A stretch of 42,962 bases of DNA from Pontibacter harenae (GCF_020907245.1 NZ_JAJJWH010000037.1:457-43418), one strand, 5' to 3'. Positions 34,441 through 42,962 are shown, counted from the first letter of the stretch. Numbers and translations are program-made. Notes: a model not told the origin generated them from the sequence alone.

Positions 34441-36279
34441 TCATTTCTTCAAGAAGTCTTCGAAAGAGAATTGCATATAAGCTTTACCAATTTCAATTTG
34501 CTCTTGCGAAACACCTTCATCTTTGGTTATAGGCTTCTTGGCTACATTATCGAAAGTAAGTTTTCCTGCTGGAGTTATAAAGCCGAAGCCATCGTTGAAT
34601 ACATAAAAGGCAAACGGATTAGGAGAATGCGCCAGTAAATCTCTGCCCCACTTAAACTCTTCGTTTGGAAAGTTTAGTTGCGAGAGTAGCGTAGTGGCAA
34701 TATCAGTTTGAGAACCCAGCACATCTACTGTTAAACCGTTTGCTGCTAATGCACCTCCTGTCATTGCAAATGGTATTCTGAATTTGCTGGGAACATGGTT
34801 TGGGTCACTTCCTGGAGCGGGATGCCCATGATCGGCCACTATAACCACTAAGGTATTATCCCACCACGTCTGCTGCTTTGCAGCATTCAGAAAACGGCCC
34901 AGTGCCCAGTCAGTATAATAAACACTGTTTCTAAATAAAGCATCTGTGTCATCACCAGGAAATTTGGCGGCTATTGGAATTTCAAAAGGCTCGTGACTAC
35001 TTAGGGTATAAACAGTACTAAAGAAAGGCCTTTTTTCGTTCTTTAAATCCTGCAGAACTCGGTCGAAAACCACATGGTCATGCGCTCCCCATTTAGAGTT
35101 ATAGCTGGAAGCAGGAAAATCATCTTTATCAATAAGTCTGTCGTAGCCGCCATTAAGCAAGTAGGACTTTATGTTGGCGAACTCAAGCTCACCTCCATAG
35201 TAGTAGCTGGTGCTATAATTTTGTTCCTCAAATACCTTACTTAGGTGCGGCAGCTTCTGAGTTTTATGAGGTGTTTTGATGATGGAGGTAATGGTTTGAA
35301 CAGGATAGCCACTCAGTAATGCCACCATGCCCTTTTCGCTACGGTCGCCGCTGGCATACATATTAGTGAAATTTATACCCGTTGCGGCTATACTATCTAA
35401 ATTAGGAGTAACACCTATTTCACCACCCAAGCTTCCGACAAATTTAGCCGTGTAACTTTCAAGTATAATAAAGAGCACGTTTGGCTTTGTGCCTTTCACC
35501 AGCGCAACAGTTGAATCGGAGGGGGTAGCATAAAGAGCCTTTACCTTTTCTTCTGCCTCCTGCAGGGGCATGTACTGGTAAAAGTTCTTATTCTGCTTAT
35601 TATATTTTAGCAGGGCATGCATCAGGTTCCAGGGCATGTTTAAACTTGCATGATTGGCAAAGGGCTCTTCCGAAAAGTAGGCAACGCTTTGGTTTATCGG
35701 AATCTGTTGCCAGCCTCCCCTCATCGGCAAAATCAACACAATTAGAAATATGATGGTGAGCGCAGTTACAACCCAGCTGCGCTTTGTGCTAATAACATGC
35801 TTTTGTTTGAAGAGGTAGTTATACAAGAAGATAAAGATAACTGCATGTTCAGCAGCTATAAACAACAAGAGGAAAATAGCTGCAGCAGCAGCGGATGCAG
35901 CCATTTCGGCAGGCGTGTTAAGATATTGTAGTGGCGTTGCATCTAATCTAAATCCCCAGAAAGAGTATAGTTCCAGATCAGCTGCCAGCATAATTGAAAT
36001 TAAAACTATAAAGACATAGGTATAGGCACGGATGAAATAAGCTGCATTAAACCGTAACCACCACGACGAAACAACCACAGCGAGAAAAGGAAGCAGGCAC
36101 AGGTAGGCTGTGAAAGACATATCAAGCTGGAATCCATACACAAAAGTAAATGCAATATCAGAAGCTGATAAATGCTGCGTACGGTTGTAGTGGTACAACA
36201 GAAATATAATGCGGGAAACTGCAAAGAACAGTAGCCAGAACAAGAAGTATAGCGGGTGGAAGCGCAGTGTTTTTTTCAC
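34441..36279 (-). CDS. LTA synthase-like sulfatase-superfamily membrane enzyme
   Basis: This is a polytopic inner-membrane enzyme of the LtaS/MdoB type, 612 residues. Five N-terminal helices (about 10-30, 50-72, 84-104, 128-153 and 167-186) precede a periplasmic alkaline-phosphatase/sulfatase domain from about 265. The domain has NVLFIILESYTAKFVGSLGG (metal-ligand Glu274), the nucleophile region ASGDRSEKGMVALLSGYP (Ser314 where LtaS has Thr), TLSSHEPFEIP and ADHGHPAPG. The family transfers phosphoglycerol or similar head groups from phospholipids. Gram-negatives have no lipoteichoic acid, so the acceptor is probably a glycan or lipid of the periplasm; this is an inference. Confidence 0.88.
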   Translation of the reverse strand: MKKTLRFHPLYFLFWLLFFAVSRIIFLLYHYNRTQHLSASDIAFTFVYGFQLDMSFTAYLCLLPFLAVVVSSWWLRFNAAYFIRAYTYVFIVLISIMLAADLELYSFWGFRLDATPLQYLNTPAEMAASAAAAAIFLLLFIAAEHAVIFIFLYNYLFKQKHVISTKRSWVVTALTIIFLIVLILPMRGGWQQIPINQSVAYFSEEPFANHASLNMPWNLMHALLKYNKQNKNFYQYMPLQEAEEKVKALYATPSDSTVALVKGTKPNVLFIILESYTAKFVGSLGGEIGVTPNLDSIAATGINFTNMYASGDRSEKGMVALLSGYPVQTITSIIKTPHKTQKLPHLSKVFEEQNYSTSYYYGGELEFANIKSYLLNGGYDRLIDKDDFPASSYNSKWGAHDHVVFDRVLQDLKNEKRPFFSTVYTLSSHEPFEIPIAAKFPGDDTDALFRNSVYYTDWALGRFLNAAKQQTWWDNTLVVIVADHGHPAPGSDPNHVPSKFRIPFAMTGGALAANGLTVDVLGSQTDIATTLLSQLNFPNEEFKWGRDLLAHSPNPFAFYVFNDGFGFITPAGKLTFDNVAKKPITKDEGVSQEQIEIGKAYMQFSFEDFLKK

Positions 36280-36472
36280 AATGCAAATATAGTTGTCTTA
36301 GCTTCTTTAGCTATTACCCTAAGAATATGTGTTTATCAAGGAAGGGAGTATTTAGAATAGGGTAATTAGTTTAATTTATATATATTTTGAATCGAAAGCC
36401 TAGTTTGTGAAAGCATAAATGAATAAAATTGGTAGTTTTGTTAGAAAATCATCAAAAAAAGAACACCCTTAT

Positions 36473-36503
36473 GTTGCAGATAGTCTTTTAGTCTATATAT
36501 TTG
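36473..36503 (+). promoter_or_regulatory. Promoter of glutamine synthetase III
   Basis: GTTG (36473-36476), a 19-bp spacer and TATATTTG (36496-36503, full TAnnTTTG match) lie 28 bp before the ATG. A second full -7 match, TAGTTTTG (36433-36440), lies 63 bp upstream, so tandem promoters are possible. Confidence 0.55.
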
Positions 36504-36531
36504 CTATCACTAAACTGAACCTCACACAAAA

Positions 36532-38724
36532 ATGGCAACACTTCGTTTTAAAGCGCTTGATTTAGTTAATCAGCGTAAACCGATTGAAGTTTCTTTATCA
36601 TCACGAAAGATTTCTGACTACTATGGCGAGAATACCTTTGGCTTTTCAGCCATGCGTGCTACCATGTCGTCTGATAACTTTAAAAAACTACGCAAAGCAG
36701 TTGATGCGGGCGAAAAAGTAGACCGCAACCTGGCAGATGCAGTAGCTTCGGCTATGAGAACATGGGCTATGAGCAAGGGTGCTACGCATTACACCCACTG
36801 GTTCCAGCCTTTAACAGGTGCTACCGCCGAAAAGCATGACTCTTTCTTTGATCTCACTGGTGATGGCGAAGCAATTGAAAGCTTTAAAGGTAATGCACTG
36901 GTACAACAAGAGCCAGATGCTTCGTCTTTCCCGAACGGCGGTATACGTAATACATTCGAAGCACGAGGTTACACAGCTTGGGATCCATCTTCACCAGCAT
37001 TCCTAATTGAAAACGCGGGTACAAAGACGCTTTGTATTCCTACCATATTTGTTTCTTACACTGGTGAGGCCCTAGACTACAAAACTCCTTTGCTGAAGTC
37101 GTTGAACGTATTGAACCATGCTGCTGTGCCAGTTTGCCAATACTTCGACAAAGACGTTTCAAAGGTAAATACTACACTTGGCATTGAGCAGGAATACTTT
37201 TTAGTAGACCGTGCCCTTTTTGATGCTCGTCCTGACTTGGTGCTTGCAGGCCGTACAGTTTTCGGACATTCTCCTGCAAAAGGCCAGCAGTTAGAAGACC
37301 ATTACTTTGGTTCTATTCCTAGCCGTGCGCACGCCTTTATGGTTGACTTTGAGAAGACTGCCCTCACTTTAGGCATTCCTTTGAGAACACGCCATAACGA
37401 AGTTGCTCCAAATCAGTTTGAGTGTGCTCCAACGTTTGAGGACGCTAACCTGGCTGTTGACCACAACCAGATTCTGATGGATATTATGGACAAAGTAGCT
37501 GAGCGCCATAACCTGAAGGTTCTTTTACATGAGAAACCATTTGCTGGTGTTAACGGTAGCGGCAAGCACAATAACTGGGCAATGAGCACCAACACTGGTG
37601 TTAACCTGCTTTCTCCTGGCAAAAAGCCAAAAGAAAACCTACAATTCCTTACTTTCTTTATCAATACAATTGCAGCCGTACATAAGCATGCAGACTTATT
37701 GAGAGCAAGTATAGCTTCTGCCAGCAACGATCACCGTTTAGGTGCAAACGAAGCGCCTCCAGCCATCATGTCTGTTTTTGTGGGCCAGCAGCTTACAGCA
37801 GTACTAGATGAACTGGAGCGCACTGCTAAGGTTCCGATGGAAAAAGGTGATAACATGTACCTGAAGTTAGGTATAGACAAGATCCCGGAAATCCTTCGCG
37901 ACAACACTGACCGTAATCGTACGTCTCCGTTTGCTTTTACGGGAAATAAATTTGAGTTCCGTGCAGTAGGTTCATCTGCAAACACTTCTTCTCCAATGAC
38001 GGCTTTGAACACTATTGTGGCTGACCAATTGGTAGAGTTCCGTAAGGCAGTAGATAAGCTGATTGAGAAAGACGGCATGAAAAAGGAGATTGCTATCATA
38101 CAGGTACTTCGCGAACTTGTGGTACAATCTAAGTCTGTTCGTTTTGAAGGTAACGGTTACTCTGATGAGTGGGCAGAAGAAGCTGAAAAACGCGGTTTAT
38201 CAAATGTAAAATCGACTCCATTAGCATTAGATGTTTTTCATCGTGAAAATGTTAAGGAATTATTCACAAAACATAGTATATTTACAGAAGTAGAGCTTAA
38301 TGCAAGACACGAGATTCTTCTGGAAGAATATATCAAGAAGATTCAGATTGAGTCGCGTGTAATGGGTGATTTGGCCGTAAACCATGTTATACCTACAGCA
38401 GTTGCTTACCAAAATAAACTTATTACCAACATCCGTGGTTTAAAAGAACTGGGATTAGAGGATGAGCTTACCCAGACAACTTTAGATTCAATCAAAAAGA
38501 TGTCACGCCACATAAATGCTATTCAGAAAAATGTGGATGAGATGATTGAAGCGCGGAAAGTTGCAAATAAGATTGAAGACGCACGTGAACGTGCCATAGC
38601 TTACGAAGAAAAAGTAAAAAGCTACTTCGATACTATCCGTTACAGCGTAGATAAGCTTGAACTGATGGTTGCTGACGAAGATTGGCCACTTATAAAGTAT
38701 CGTGAGCTATTGTTTAGACGTTAA
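36532..38724 (+). CDS. glnN: Glutamine synthetase type III
   Basis: This ATP-dependent enzyme makes glutamine from glutamate and ammonia, the main entry of ammonium into metabolism. At 730 residues it is type III (about 720-730), clearly longer than GSI or GSII, and typical of Bacteroidota and some cyanobacteria. Visible signatures are the N-terminal RKISDYYGENTFGFSAMRAT, GATHYTHWFQPLTGATAEKHDSF, LGIEQEYFLVDR, PLRTRHNEVAPNQFECAP and LLHEKPFAGVNGSGKHNNW, then the C-terminal GSIII-specific helical tail. It is monocistronic with a terminator just downstream. No PII (glnB) or ammonium transporter gene is adjacent. Confidence 0.98.
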   Translation: MATLRFKALDLVNQRKPIEVSLSSRKISDYYGENTFGFSAMRATMSSDNFKKLRKAVDAGEKVDRNLADAVASAMRTWAMSKGATHYTHWFQPLTGATAEKHDSFFDLTGDGEAIESFKGNALVQQEPDASSFPNGGIRNTFEARGYTAWDPSSPAFLIENAGTKTLCIPTIFVSYTGEALDYKTPLLKSLNVLNHAAVPVCQYFDKDVSKVNTTLGIEQEYFLVDRALFDARPDLVLAGRTVFGHSPAKGQQLEDHYFGSIPSRAHAFMVDFEKTALTLGIPLRTRHNEVAPNQFECAPTFEDANLAVDHNQILMDIMDKVAERHNLKVLLHEKPFAGVNGSGKHNNWAMSTNTGVNLLSPGKKPKENLQFLTFFINTIAAVHKHADLLRASIASASNDHRLGANEAPPAIMSVFVGQQLTAVLDELERTAKVPMEKGDNMYLKLGIDKIPEILRDNTDRNRTSPFAFTGNKFEFRAVGSSANTSSPMTALNTIVADQLVEFRKAVDKLIEKDGMKKEIAIIQVLRELVVQSKSVRFEGNGYSDEWAEEAEKRGLSNVKSTPLALDVFHRENVKELFTKHSIFTEVELNARHEILLEEYIKKIQIESRVMGDLAVNHVIPTAVAYQNKLITNIRGLKELGLEDELTQTTLDSIKKMSRHINAIQKNVDEMIEARKVANKIEDARERAIAYEEKVKSYFDTIRYSVDKLELMVADEDWPLIKYRELLFRR

Positions 38725-38751
38725 AATGATTAATAGTTAGACTTATATTAG

Positions 38752-38780
38752 AAAAAAACACCTCTTTGGGGTGTTTTTTT
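38752..38780. terminator. Terminator after glutamine synthetase III
   Basis: AAAAAAACACC (38752-38762) pairs with GGTGTTTTTTT (38770-38780) around a short loop. T-runs on both strands let it also end the convergent gene at 38803. Confidence 0.88.
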
Positions 38781-38802
38781 CTTTATAGGCATTTTTTAAA
38801 AA

Positions 38803-39192
38803 TTAAGCTGCTTCGATTCTTCTCCTATATTTGGAACGGATTTCGGCTGCAGTTTTCACTAGTACAAATGGCAGCAGTACCATTACCAGCCCAACAGCTA
38901 TAATTTTACGTAGTCCCAACCGCATCATTATGTTAGATAGCACCTTGCTCCGCAGTTCTTTCAACAGAATCTGCCCCGTTTTGGTCATAGGCTTTCCATG
39001 TAAAAAGTCATCTACTGCCTGCCAGTTACCTTTTTCAATTTGTTGTTTTATAAAAGAGAGTATTGTATCACTAGTAACAAGTACAGCCTGGCTAATTTGT
39101 TCTTGCCTAAGTTTGCCCCATAACTGAATTTCATGAAAATTGGTCGGCATTTTTTCTGGTAATATTAGTTTCGTTCTGTTCATAATCATCAA
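38803..39192 (-). CDS. Hypothetical small membrane protein
   Basis: I do not recognise a family. The 129-residue product has a soluble helical N-terminal part (LPTNFHEIQLWG-like start, then SDTILSFIKQQIEKGNWQAV and LLKELRSKVLSNIMMRLG). One C-terminal transmembrane helix follows (about 97-113, IAVGLVMVLLPFVLVKTAAE) and then a basic end RSKYRRRIEAA. This is a tail-anchor-like layout with a positive cytoplasmic end. The start is uncertain because Met codons at residues 1, 2, 4 and 15 are all possible; no clear promoter or Shine-Dalgarno decides it, so real gene status is likely but not certain. It faces the glutamine synthetase gene across a shared terminator. Confidence 0.65.
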   Translation of the reverse strand: MMIMNRTKLILPEKMPTNFHEIQLWGKLRQEQISQAVLVTSDTILSFIKQQIEKGNWQAVDDFLHGKPMTKTGQILLKELRSKVLSNIMMRLGLRKIIAVGLVMVLLPFVLVKTAAEIRSKYRRRIEAA

Positions 39193-39575
39193 TTTAACAG
39201 CAGAGTTATATTGCTTTTCAGTAAGCTATAGTTAAAGCAATAGTTTTGTCTGAAAACCTTCTGCTTCTATATCTTTAACGAGTACATCAGTTACTTTGCT
39301 GTTTTACGCCTCAACATAAATTATACCTAATTACTTAATTGTTAGCTTAGAAGCCACTGGTAGCAAAGAGCTAATCTTTCCTTTCAGTTTACGACCTATA
39401 CATCAGAAAACTGCTATCGCATTACTTGTAAGAATGTTGTAAATTTACCTTCAAGTTAATAGATAAGTTTTTTAATAATCTATACTTACACCTACGTACC
39501 TGCGTCAGATTGAACAAAGGCAACGCTAGATTAGTTAAAGCAACGAAGCCCAAACAGCTAAAGCATAAGCTTTTT
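39193..39575. other. Long intergenic region upstream of ispG
   Basis: This 383-bp AT-rich gap lies between the divergent gene at 38803 and ispG. I see no ORF, tRNA or convincing structured RNA. A TAGTTTTG box (39241-39248) is on the plus strand but would give a leader of more than 300 nt. TAAATTTA and TAAGTTTT near-matches lie nearer to ispG. No firm promoter call is made. Confidence 0.5.
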
Positions 39576-41549
39576 ATGAATAAAACATATTGCCCTAGCC
39601 TTACCGAATATAAGCGCAGAGAAACTATTGTCGTAAATATTGGCGACATGCCCATGGGCGGCAACTATCCGATTCGGGTTCAGTCGATGACGACAGTAGA
39701 TACGATGGATACTGTGGGCTCTGTAGAGCAGTGCATCAGAATGATTGAAGCAGGCTGTGAGTACATTCGCATTACGGCCCCAAGTATAAAAGAGGCTGAA
39801 AACCTGCGCAACATCAGAGATGAATTGCGCAAGCGAGGTTACAATACCCCCTTGATTGCCGATATTCACTTTACTCCGAATGCCGCAGAAGTAGCAGCAC
39901 GAATCGTAGAAAAGGTGCGTGTAAACCCTGGTAATTACGCCGACAAGAAAAAGTTTGAGGTTATTGAGTACAATGATGTAACCTATCAGGCGGAACTGGA
40001 CCGAATTCGGGAGCGTTTTGTGCCATTGGTTCGAATTTGCAAAGAGCATGGCACTGCGATGCGTATCGGCACAAATCATGGTTCTCTTTCTGACCGCATT
40101 CTGAGCCGCTACGGCGATACGCCACTTGGCATGGTAGAAAGTGCATTAGAGTTTCTGCGCATTTGTGAAGATGAACAATATTATAATATTGTTATCTCCA
40201 TGAAAGCGTCTAACACGCAAGTGATGGTGCAGGCATACCGTTTGTTAGTGCAAAAACTAGAGGAGGAAGGACTGAAGCCATACCCGCTGCACCTAGGTGT
40301 GACAGAGGCTGGCGAGGCAGAAGATGGAAGAATAAAATCTGCTGTAGGTATTGGTACTTTGCTAGAAGATGGCCTAGGCGATACCGTTCGCGTTTCTTTA
40401 ACAGAGGCACCTGAGGCAGAAGCACCAGTAGCTAAAGCACTGATTGACCGCTACACGCATCGTGCCGAAAAAGCAACACCGCTGAAGCCGATTTGTAATG
40501 TCCCAATTGATCCCTTCCAATATCAACGCCGCGAAACAATAGAAGTTGAAAATTTGGGAGGGCTTAATGTACCGCGTGTTGTAGCAGATTTAAGTCGGTT
40601 AACAGATGTACAATATGCTGACCTGAAAAGTATTGGCCACCTGTACTCAATGCTGCTCGATAAGTTCAATATGAATGACTTAGGTGCAGACTTTATTTAC
40701 ACTGGTGAAAACCCAATCAGCTTTATGCTGCCTAATGGGTTGAAGGAAATAGTAAACTACAATACATGGCTTGTTTCTGAGCAGCGCGAAAACCTTTTGC
40801 CTTTGTTAAATGCTGAGCAATACCTTAAAAGTGTAGAGCGACATGCAAAGCAAAATTTTGTGCTGGCAACTTTATCTGATCTTACAAATGAATTATTGGA
40901 ACGCCTGAAGCTTGATGCTACAGCTGTACTGATGCTTCAGACCCAGAATGAGCATGCCATGCCTGAGCTTCGTAAGTGCTTCTTCCGCCTGATGAACCAG
41001 GAGGTACAGAACCCATGCATTATTACCAGAGCATACGGAGAGCTTACAGCTGATGAGGTACAGCTTTATGCGGCTACCGATGTGGGCGGCCTGCTGATAG
41101 ATGGCCTGGGTGACGGCGTGATGTTAGGAACAGCTTTACAACCCGAACAAGACAAGCCAGAATTGCTGCAAACAATAGAAAAGCTCAATAGCCTTAGTTT
41201 TGGTATATTGCAGGCAGCTCGTACGCGTATGAGCAAAACAGAATACATCAGTTGTCCAAGCTGTGGCCGTACACTTTTCGACCTGCAGGAAACTACTGCC
41301 ATGATCCGTAAACGCACTGACCATCTGAAAGGCGTTAAAATAGGTATCATGGGTTGTATTGTGAATGGGCCAGGCGAGATGGCTGATGCGGACTATGGCT
41401 ATGTAGGCGTAGGCAAAGACAAAATTGCCTTGTACAGGGGGCAATCAGTGGTTAAAAAGGCTGTGCCTGCCGACCGTGCAGTTGATGAATTAATAGAACT
41501 GATTCGGGAAGATGACAAATGGATCGAGCCTGTTAAACTAGAGGAGTAA
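39576..41549 (+). CDS. ispG: (E)-4-hydroxy-3-methylbut-2-enyl-diphosphate synthase
   Basis: IspG (GcpE) is the [4Fe-4S] enzyme that converts MEcPP to HMBPP in the non-mevalonate isoprenoid pathway. At 657 residues this is the long three-domain form found in Bacteroidota, Chlamydiae and plants, with a large insert (about 265-540) between the TIM barrel and the cluster domain. I chose ATG 39576 (MNKTYCPSLTEYKRRETIVV) rather than an in-frame TTG at 39510, because family alignment begins here. The barrel has GNYPIRVQSMTTVDT and RVNPGNYADKKKFE. The C-terminal domain has the cluster cysteines in YISCPSCGRTLFDLQ and the segment GIMGCIVNGPGEMADADYGY. Confidence 0.97.
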   Translation: MNKTYCPSLTEYKRRETIVVNIGDMPMGGNYPIRVQSMTTVDTMDTVGSVEQCIRMIEAGCEYIRITAPSIKEAENLRNIRDELRKRGYNTPLIADIHFTPNAAEVAARIVEKVRVNPGNYADKKKFEVIEYNDVTYQAELDRIRERFVPLVRICKEHGTAMRIGTNHGSLSDRILSRYGDTPLGMVESALEFLRICEDEQYYNIVISMKASNTQVMVQAYRLLVQKLEEEGLKPYPLHLGVTEAGEAEDGRIKSAVGIGTLLEDGLGDTVRVSLTEAPEAEAPVAKALIDRYTHRAEKATPLKPICNVPIDPFQYQRRETIEVENLGGLNVPRVVADLSRLTDVQYADLKSIGHLYSMLLDKFNMNDLGADFIYTGENPISFMLPNGLKEIVNYNTWLVSEQRENLLPLLNAEQYLKSVERHAKQNFVLATLSDLTNELLERLKLDATAVLMLQTQNEHAMPELRKCFFRLMNQEVQNPCIITRAYGELTADEVQLYAATDVGGLLIDGLGDGVMLGTALQPEQDKPELLQTIEKLNSLSFGILQAARTRMSKTEYISCPSCGRTLFDLQETTAMIRKRTDHLKGVKIGIMGCIVNGPGEMADADYGYVGVGKDKIALYRGQSVVKKAVPADRAVDELIELIREDDKWIEPVKLEE

Positions 41550-41655
41550 AAGGCTCATATTTAAATCTTTTGCTATCTTTATTTGTTATGAAGAAGTAAG
41601 GTGGGTGTTACTTTTAGTATACGATGCCTTACATAAACTACAAATTGTATATATT

Positions 41656-41820
41656 ATGAAGGGACTATTCAACCTATCAGAAGTAGCAACTTACTTTTTC
41701 CGCAAAAAGGATCCAAACCGCAAGACAAACTTTAACCTGCGCGCTATGCATAAGATAAACAAGATCTCTATACTTATGTTTTTGGCTGGCATTGTATACT
41801 TTATCATCAAGCATTGGTAA
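41656..41820 (+). CDS. Small DUF6728-like membrane protein
   Basis: This is a 54-residue protein, MKGLFNLSEVATYFFRKKDP onward, with a basic N-terminal half (RKKDPNRKTNFNLRAMHKIN) and one transmembrane helix (about 35-52, KISILMFLAGIVYFIIKHW). The FRKKDP...MHKINKISILMF pattern matches a small Bacteroidota family I know as DUF6728, of unknown function. I chose ATG 41656; an in-frame GTG at 41605 would add 17 residues that do not fit the family. It sits between ispG (106 bp upstream) and the YjbR gene (9 bp downstream), likely co-transcribed with the latter. Confidence 0.75.
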   Translation: MKGLFNLSEVATYFFRKKDPNRKTNFNLRAMHKINKISILMFLAGIVYFIIKHW

Positions 41821-41829
41821 TGCTTTGTT

Positions 41830-42186
41830 ATGAACATAGAGGACTTCAGAGAGCATTGTTTGGCAAAGGCTGGTACTACCGAAGAACTTCCTTTTGATGA
41901 GGATACTCTGGTATTTAAAGTCTTAGGTAAAATGTATGCTCTCTGTAGTCTTTCTCAATATGAAAAGGGCATATCTTTAAAATGTGATCCAGAACAGGCC
42001 CTCTCGCTAAGGGAGCGGTACCCACAGGTGCAGCCTGGTTATCACATGAACAAAAAGCATTGGAACACCATATTGCCTGAGGCTGGATTGCCCGATCAGC
42101 TCCTGCTCCAATGGATTGACAGTTCATATAATTTAGTTTTAAATAAGCTTCCCAAGTATTTAAAAGAACAAATATTGCCTTTTTAG
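41830..42186 (+). CDS. MmcQ/YjbR family protein
   Basis: This is a 118-residue protein of the MmcQ/YjbR family, a small CyaY-like double-wing fold often listed as DNA-binding although this is not firmly shown. The family pattern is visible: MNIEDFREHCLAKAGTTEEL, PFDEDTLVFKVLGKMYALCS, SLKCDPEQALSLRERYPQVQ and the conserved PGYHMNKKHWNTI. It ends with a helix (DQLLLQWIDSSYNLVLNKLP). It follows the small membrane protein by 9 bp. It has no signal peptide and is cytoplasmic. Its cellular role is unknown. Confidence 0.9.
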   Translation: MNIEDFREHCLAKAGTTEELPFDEDTLVFKVLGKMYALCSLSQYEKGISLKCDPEQALSLRERYPQVQPGYHMNKKHWNTILPEAGLPDQLLLQWIDSSYNLVLNKLPKYLKEQILPF

Positions 42187-42344
42187 AGTAAAATATCCTC
42201 GCGCCACTATCTTTCGCTTCTGTTTAATTTGTTTTTTTGCTGTAACAGAGGGTAAATATGAAAACAAACTTGCATTTTAGAGCATTGAAAGCAGTGAAGT
42301 CTGTTTTTATTATATTTTACTACTCTCACTCCAACTAAATATAT

Positions 42345-42848
42345 ATGATGATAGAGAATGAAATGGGAATACCTGCATTCCGAAACGAATGGCAAAAAGC
42401 AAGTATTGGTATTGTGTTTACGTACGGGCTTTTGTACAACGGCTACGAAAAATTTTTTAAGAAGCACGGGCTTACCTCTCAGCAGTATAATATTTTGCGC
42501 ATCTTAAATGATAAACATCCTGAACCAGTTTCAACATCTTATCTAAGAGAGATGATGCTGGATAAAATGTCGGATGCTTCACGACTTGTGAACCGGCTGA
42601 GCAGTAAAGGCCTTGTGGATGTTTCGCAGAATCCTTCGGATAAGCGCTTGGTGAACATAGTTCTTTCTGATAAAGGAGTTCGCACCTGTCAGCAGGTTTT
42701 GCAAGACATACACAATCTTGACGCTTATTTAAAGGGAATCTCTGAGGACGAAGCAAAGCAGTTGACCGACTTATTATTTAAGGTCAGAGAGTCGATAAGA
42801 GATGTTGAAGAAACAAATGCACAGAAGGAATCACAAAGAAATAAGTAA
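42345..42848 (+). CDS. MarR family transcriptional regulator
   Basis: This is a winged helix-turn-helix regulator of 167 residues. After a helical N-terminus the DNA-binding core lies at about 45-110: HGLTSQQYNILRILNDKHPE, then TSYLREMMLDKMSDASRLVN as the helix-turn-helix and NRLSSKGLVDVSQNPSDKRL as the wing with the conserved Asp-Lys-Arg. The C-terminal helices form the dimer. MarR proteins repress nearby genes and respond to small phenolics, lipids or oxidants; the ligand here cannot be read. Two consecutive ATG codons (42345 and 42348) are both possible starts. The 158-bp gap upstream has no convincing promoter (TATATTTT at 42311 is a near match). The regulated gene may be beyond the window end. 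Confidence 0.92.
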   Translation: MMIENEMGIPAFRNEWQKASIGIVFTYGLLYNGYEKFFKKHGLTSQQYNILRILNDKHPEPVSTSYLREMMLDKMSDASRLVNRLSSKGLVDVSQNPSDKRLVNIVLSDKGVRTCQQVLQDIHNLDAYLKGISEDEAKQLTDLLFKVRESIRDVEETNAQKESQRNK

Positions 42849-42879
42849 GCCTATAGAAAAAATATACTCTGTATTTTAA

Positions 42880-42905
42880 GTCCTCTGCCAGCAATGGTAG
42901 AGGAC
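42880..42905. terminator. Hairpin after the MarR gene
   Basis: GTCCTCTGCCA (42880-42890) pairs with TGGTAGAGGAC (42895-42905), with one G-U pair, around a GCAA tetraloop. It starts 31 bp after the MarR stop. No T-tract follows, so it may be an RNA-stabilising end or an inefficient terminator. Confidence 0.5.
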
Positions 42906-42962
42906 GTTAGCATAGTACTTAGGAGGCTGTAAAACAAACTGTGTCAAAGGATTAGGAGTATT

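Noticed and set aside
37413..38099. Minus-strand ORFs inside glutamine synthetase III
   Set aside because: They are shadows of a confidently identified gene on the other strand.
39510..39575. Upstream TTG start for ispG
   Set aside because: The added 22 basic residues do not belong to the family, and a proper ATG is at 39576.
42207..42467. Minus-strand ORF of 86 codons overlapping the MarR start
   Set aside because: There is no family or Shine-Dalgarno sequence, and it overlaps a confident plus-strand gene.

Overview
The window is chromosomal DNA from a Gram-negative member of the Bacteroidota, most likely the Cytophagales/Hymenobacteraceae (Pontibacter-like; the genus is an inference). Supporting signs are glutamine synthetase type III, the long two-insert form of IspG, an OmpH lipoprotein, LptE, DUF4159 and Porin_10-like families, and promoters of the Bacteroidota TAnnTTTG type. 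There is no phage, insertion sequence, CRISPR array, tRNA or rRNA in view. Nearly all genes are conserved housekeeping or envelope genes.

Layout. 1-4.5 kb: accA, an MBL-fold hydrolase overlapping a patatin-like lipase, a frame-broken outer-membrane barrel gene, and a PlsC-like acyltransferase. 4.6-8.9 kb: smc (minus strand) and a divergent small membrane protein. 9.1-12.3 kb: DUF4159 and rsmE (minus strand) and a POT peptide transporter (plus strand). 12.4-20.6 kb: a lipoprotein, then a long minus-strand block that reads miaB, an orphan sigma-54 activator, lptE, an acidic TPR-like protein, secG, a terminator, groES and groEL. 20.9-25.6 kb: a TPR protein with pabB, and a NIF3-family gene with a zinc-ribbon coiled-coil gene (all minus strand). 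25.6-29.5 kb: lpxK, a putative porin and miaE (plus strand). 29.5-36.3 kb: a secreted protein of a family often mislabelled asparagine synthetase B, a MacB-like ABC permease, an OmpH lipoprotein, mtaB and an LTA-synthase-like enzyme. 36.5-42.9 kb: glutamine synthetase III, a small unknown protein, ispG, a DUF6728-like small membrane protein, a YjbR protein and a MarR regulator.

How the genes fit together. Many products serve the envelope: AccA, LpxK, LptE, SecG, OmpH, the porin, the acyltransferase and the LTA-synthase-like enzyme. Three enzymes modify tRNA position A37 (MiaB, MiaE, MtaB). The most interesting region is 15.2-20.7 kb. A sigma-54 enhancer-binding protein with no recognisable sensor domain sits in an operon with lptE and secG, next to groESL. 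The groES upstream region has a good -24/-12 (sigma-54) match and no TAnnTTTG box, with TGTCAG/TGACAG repeats about 105 bp further upstream. The same hexamer is repeated in front of miaB, the first gene of the activator's operon. This suggests an envelope-linked, sigma-54-driven chaperonin circuit. It is a hypothesis from sequence only.

Other points of note are an intrinsic-terminator-like hairpin that contains the start codon of a TPR gene, a 21-bp operator-like palindrome before accA, a (GAATTAC)n tandem repeat, and short intergenic phrases that recur in inverted orientation next to stop codons.
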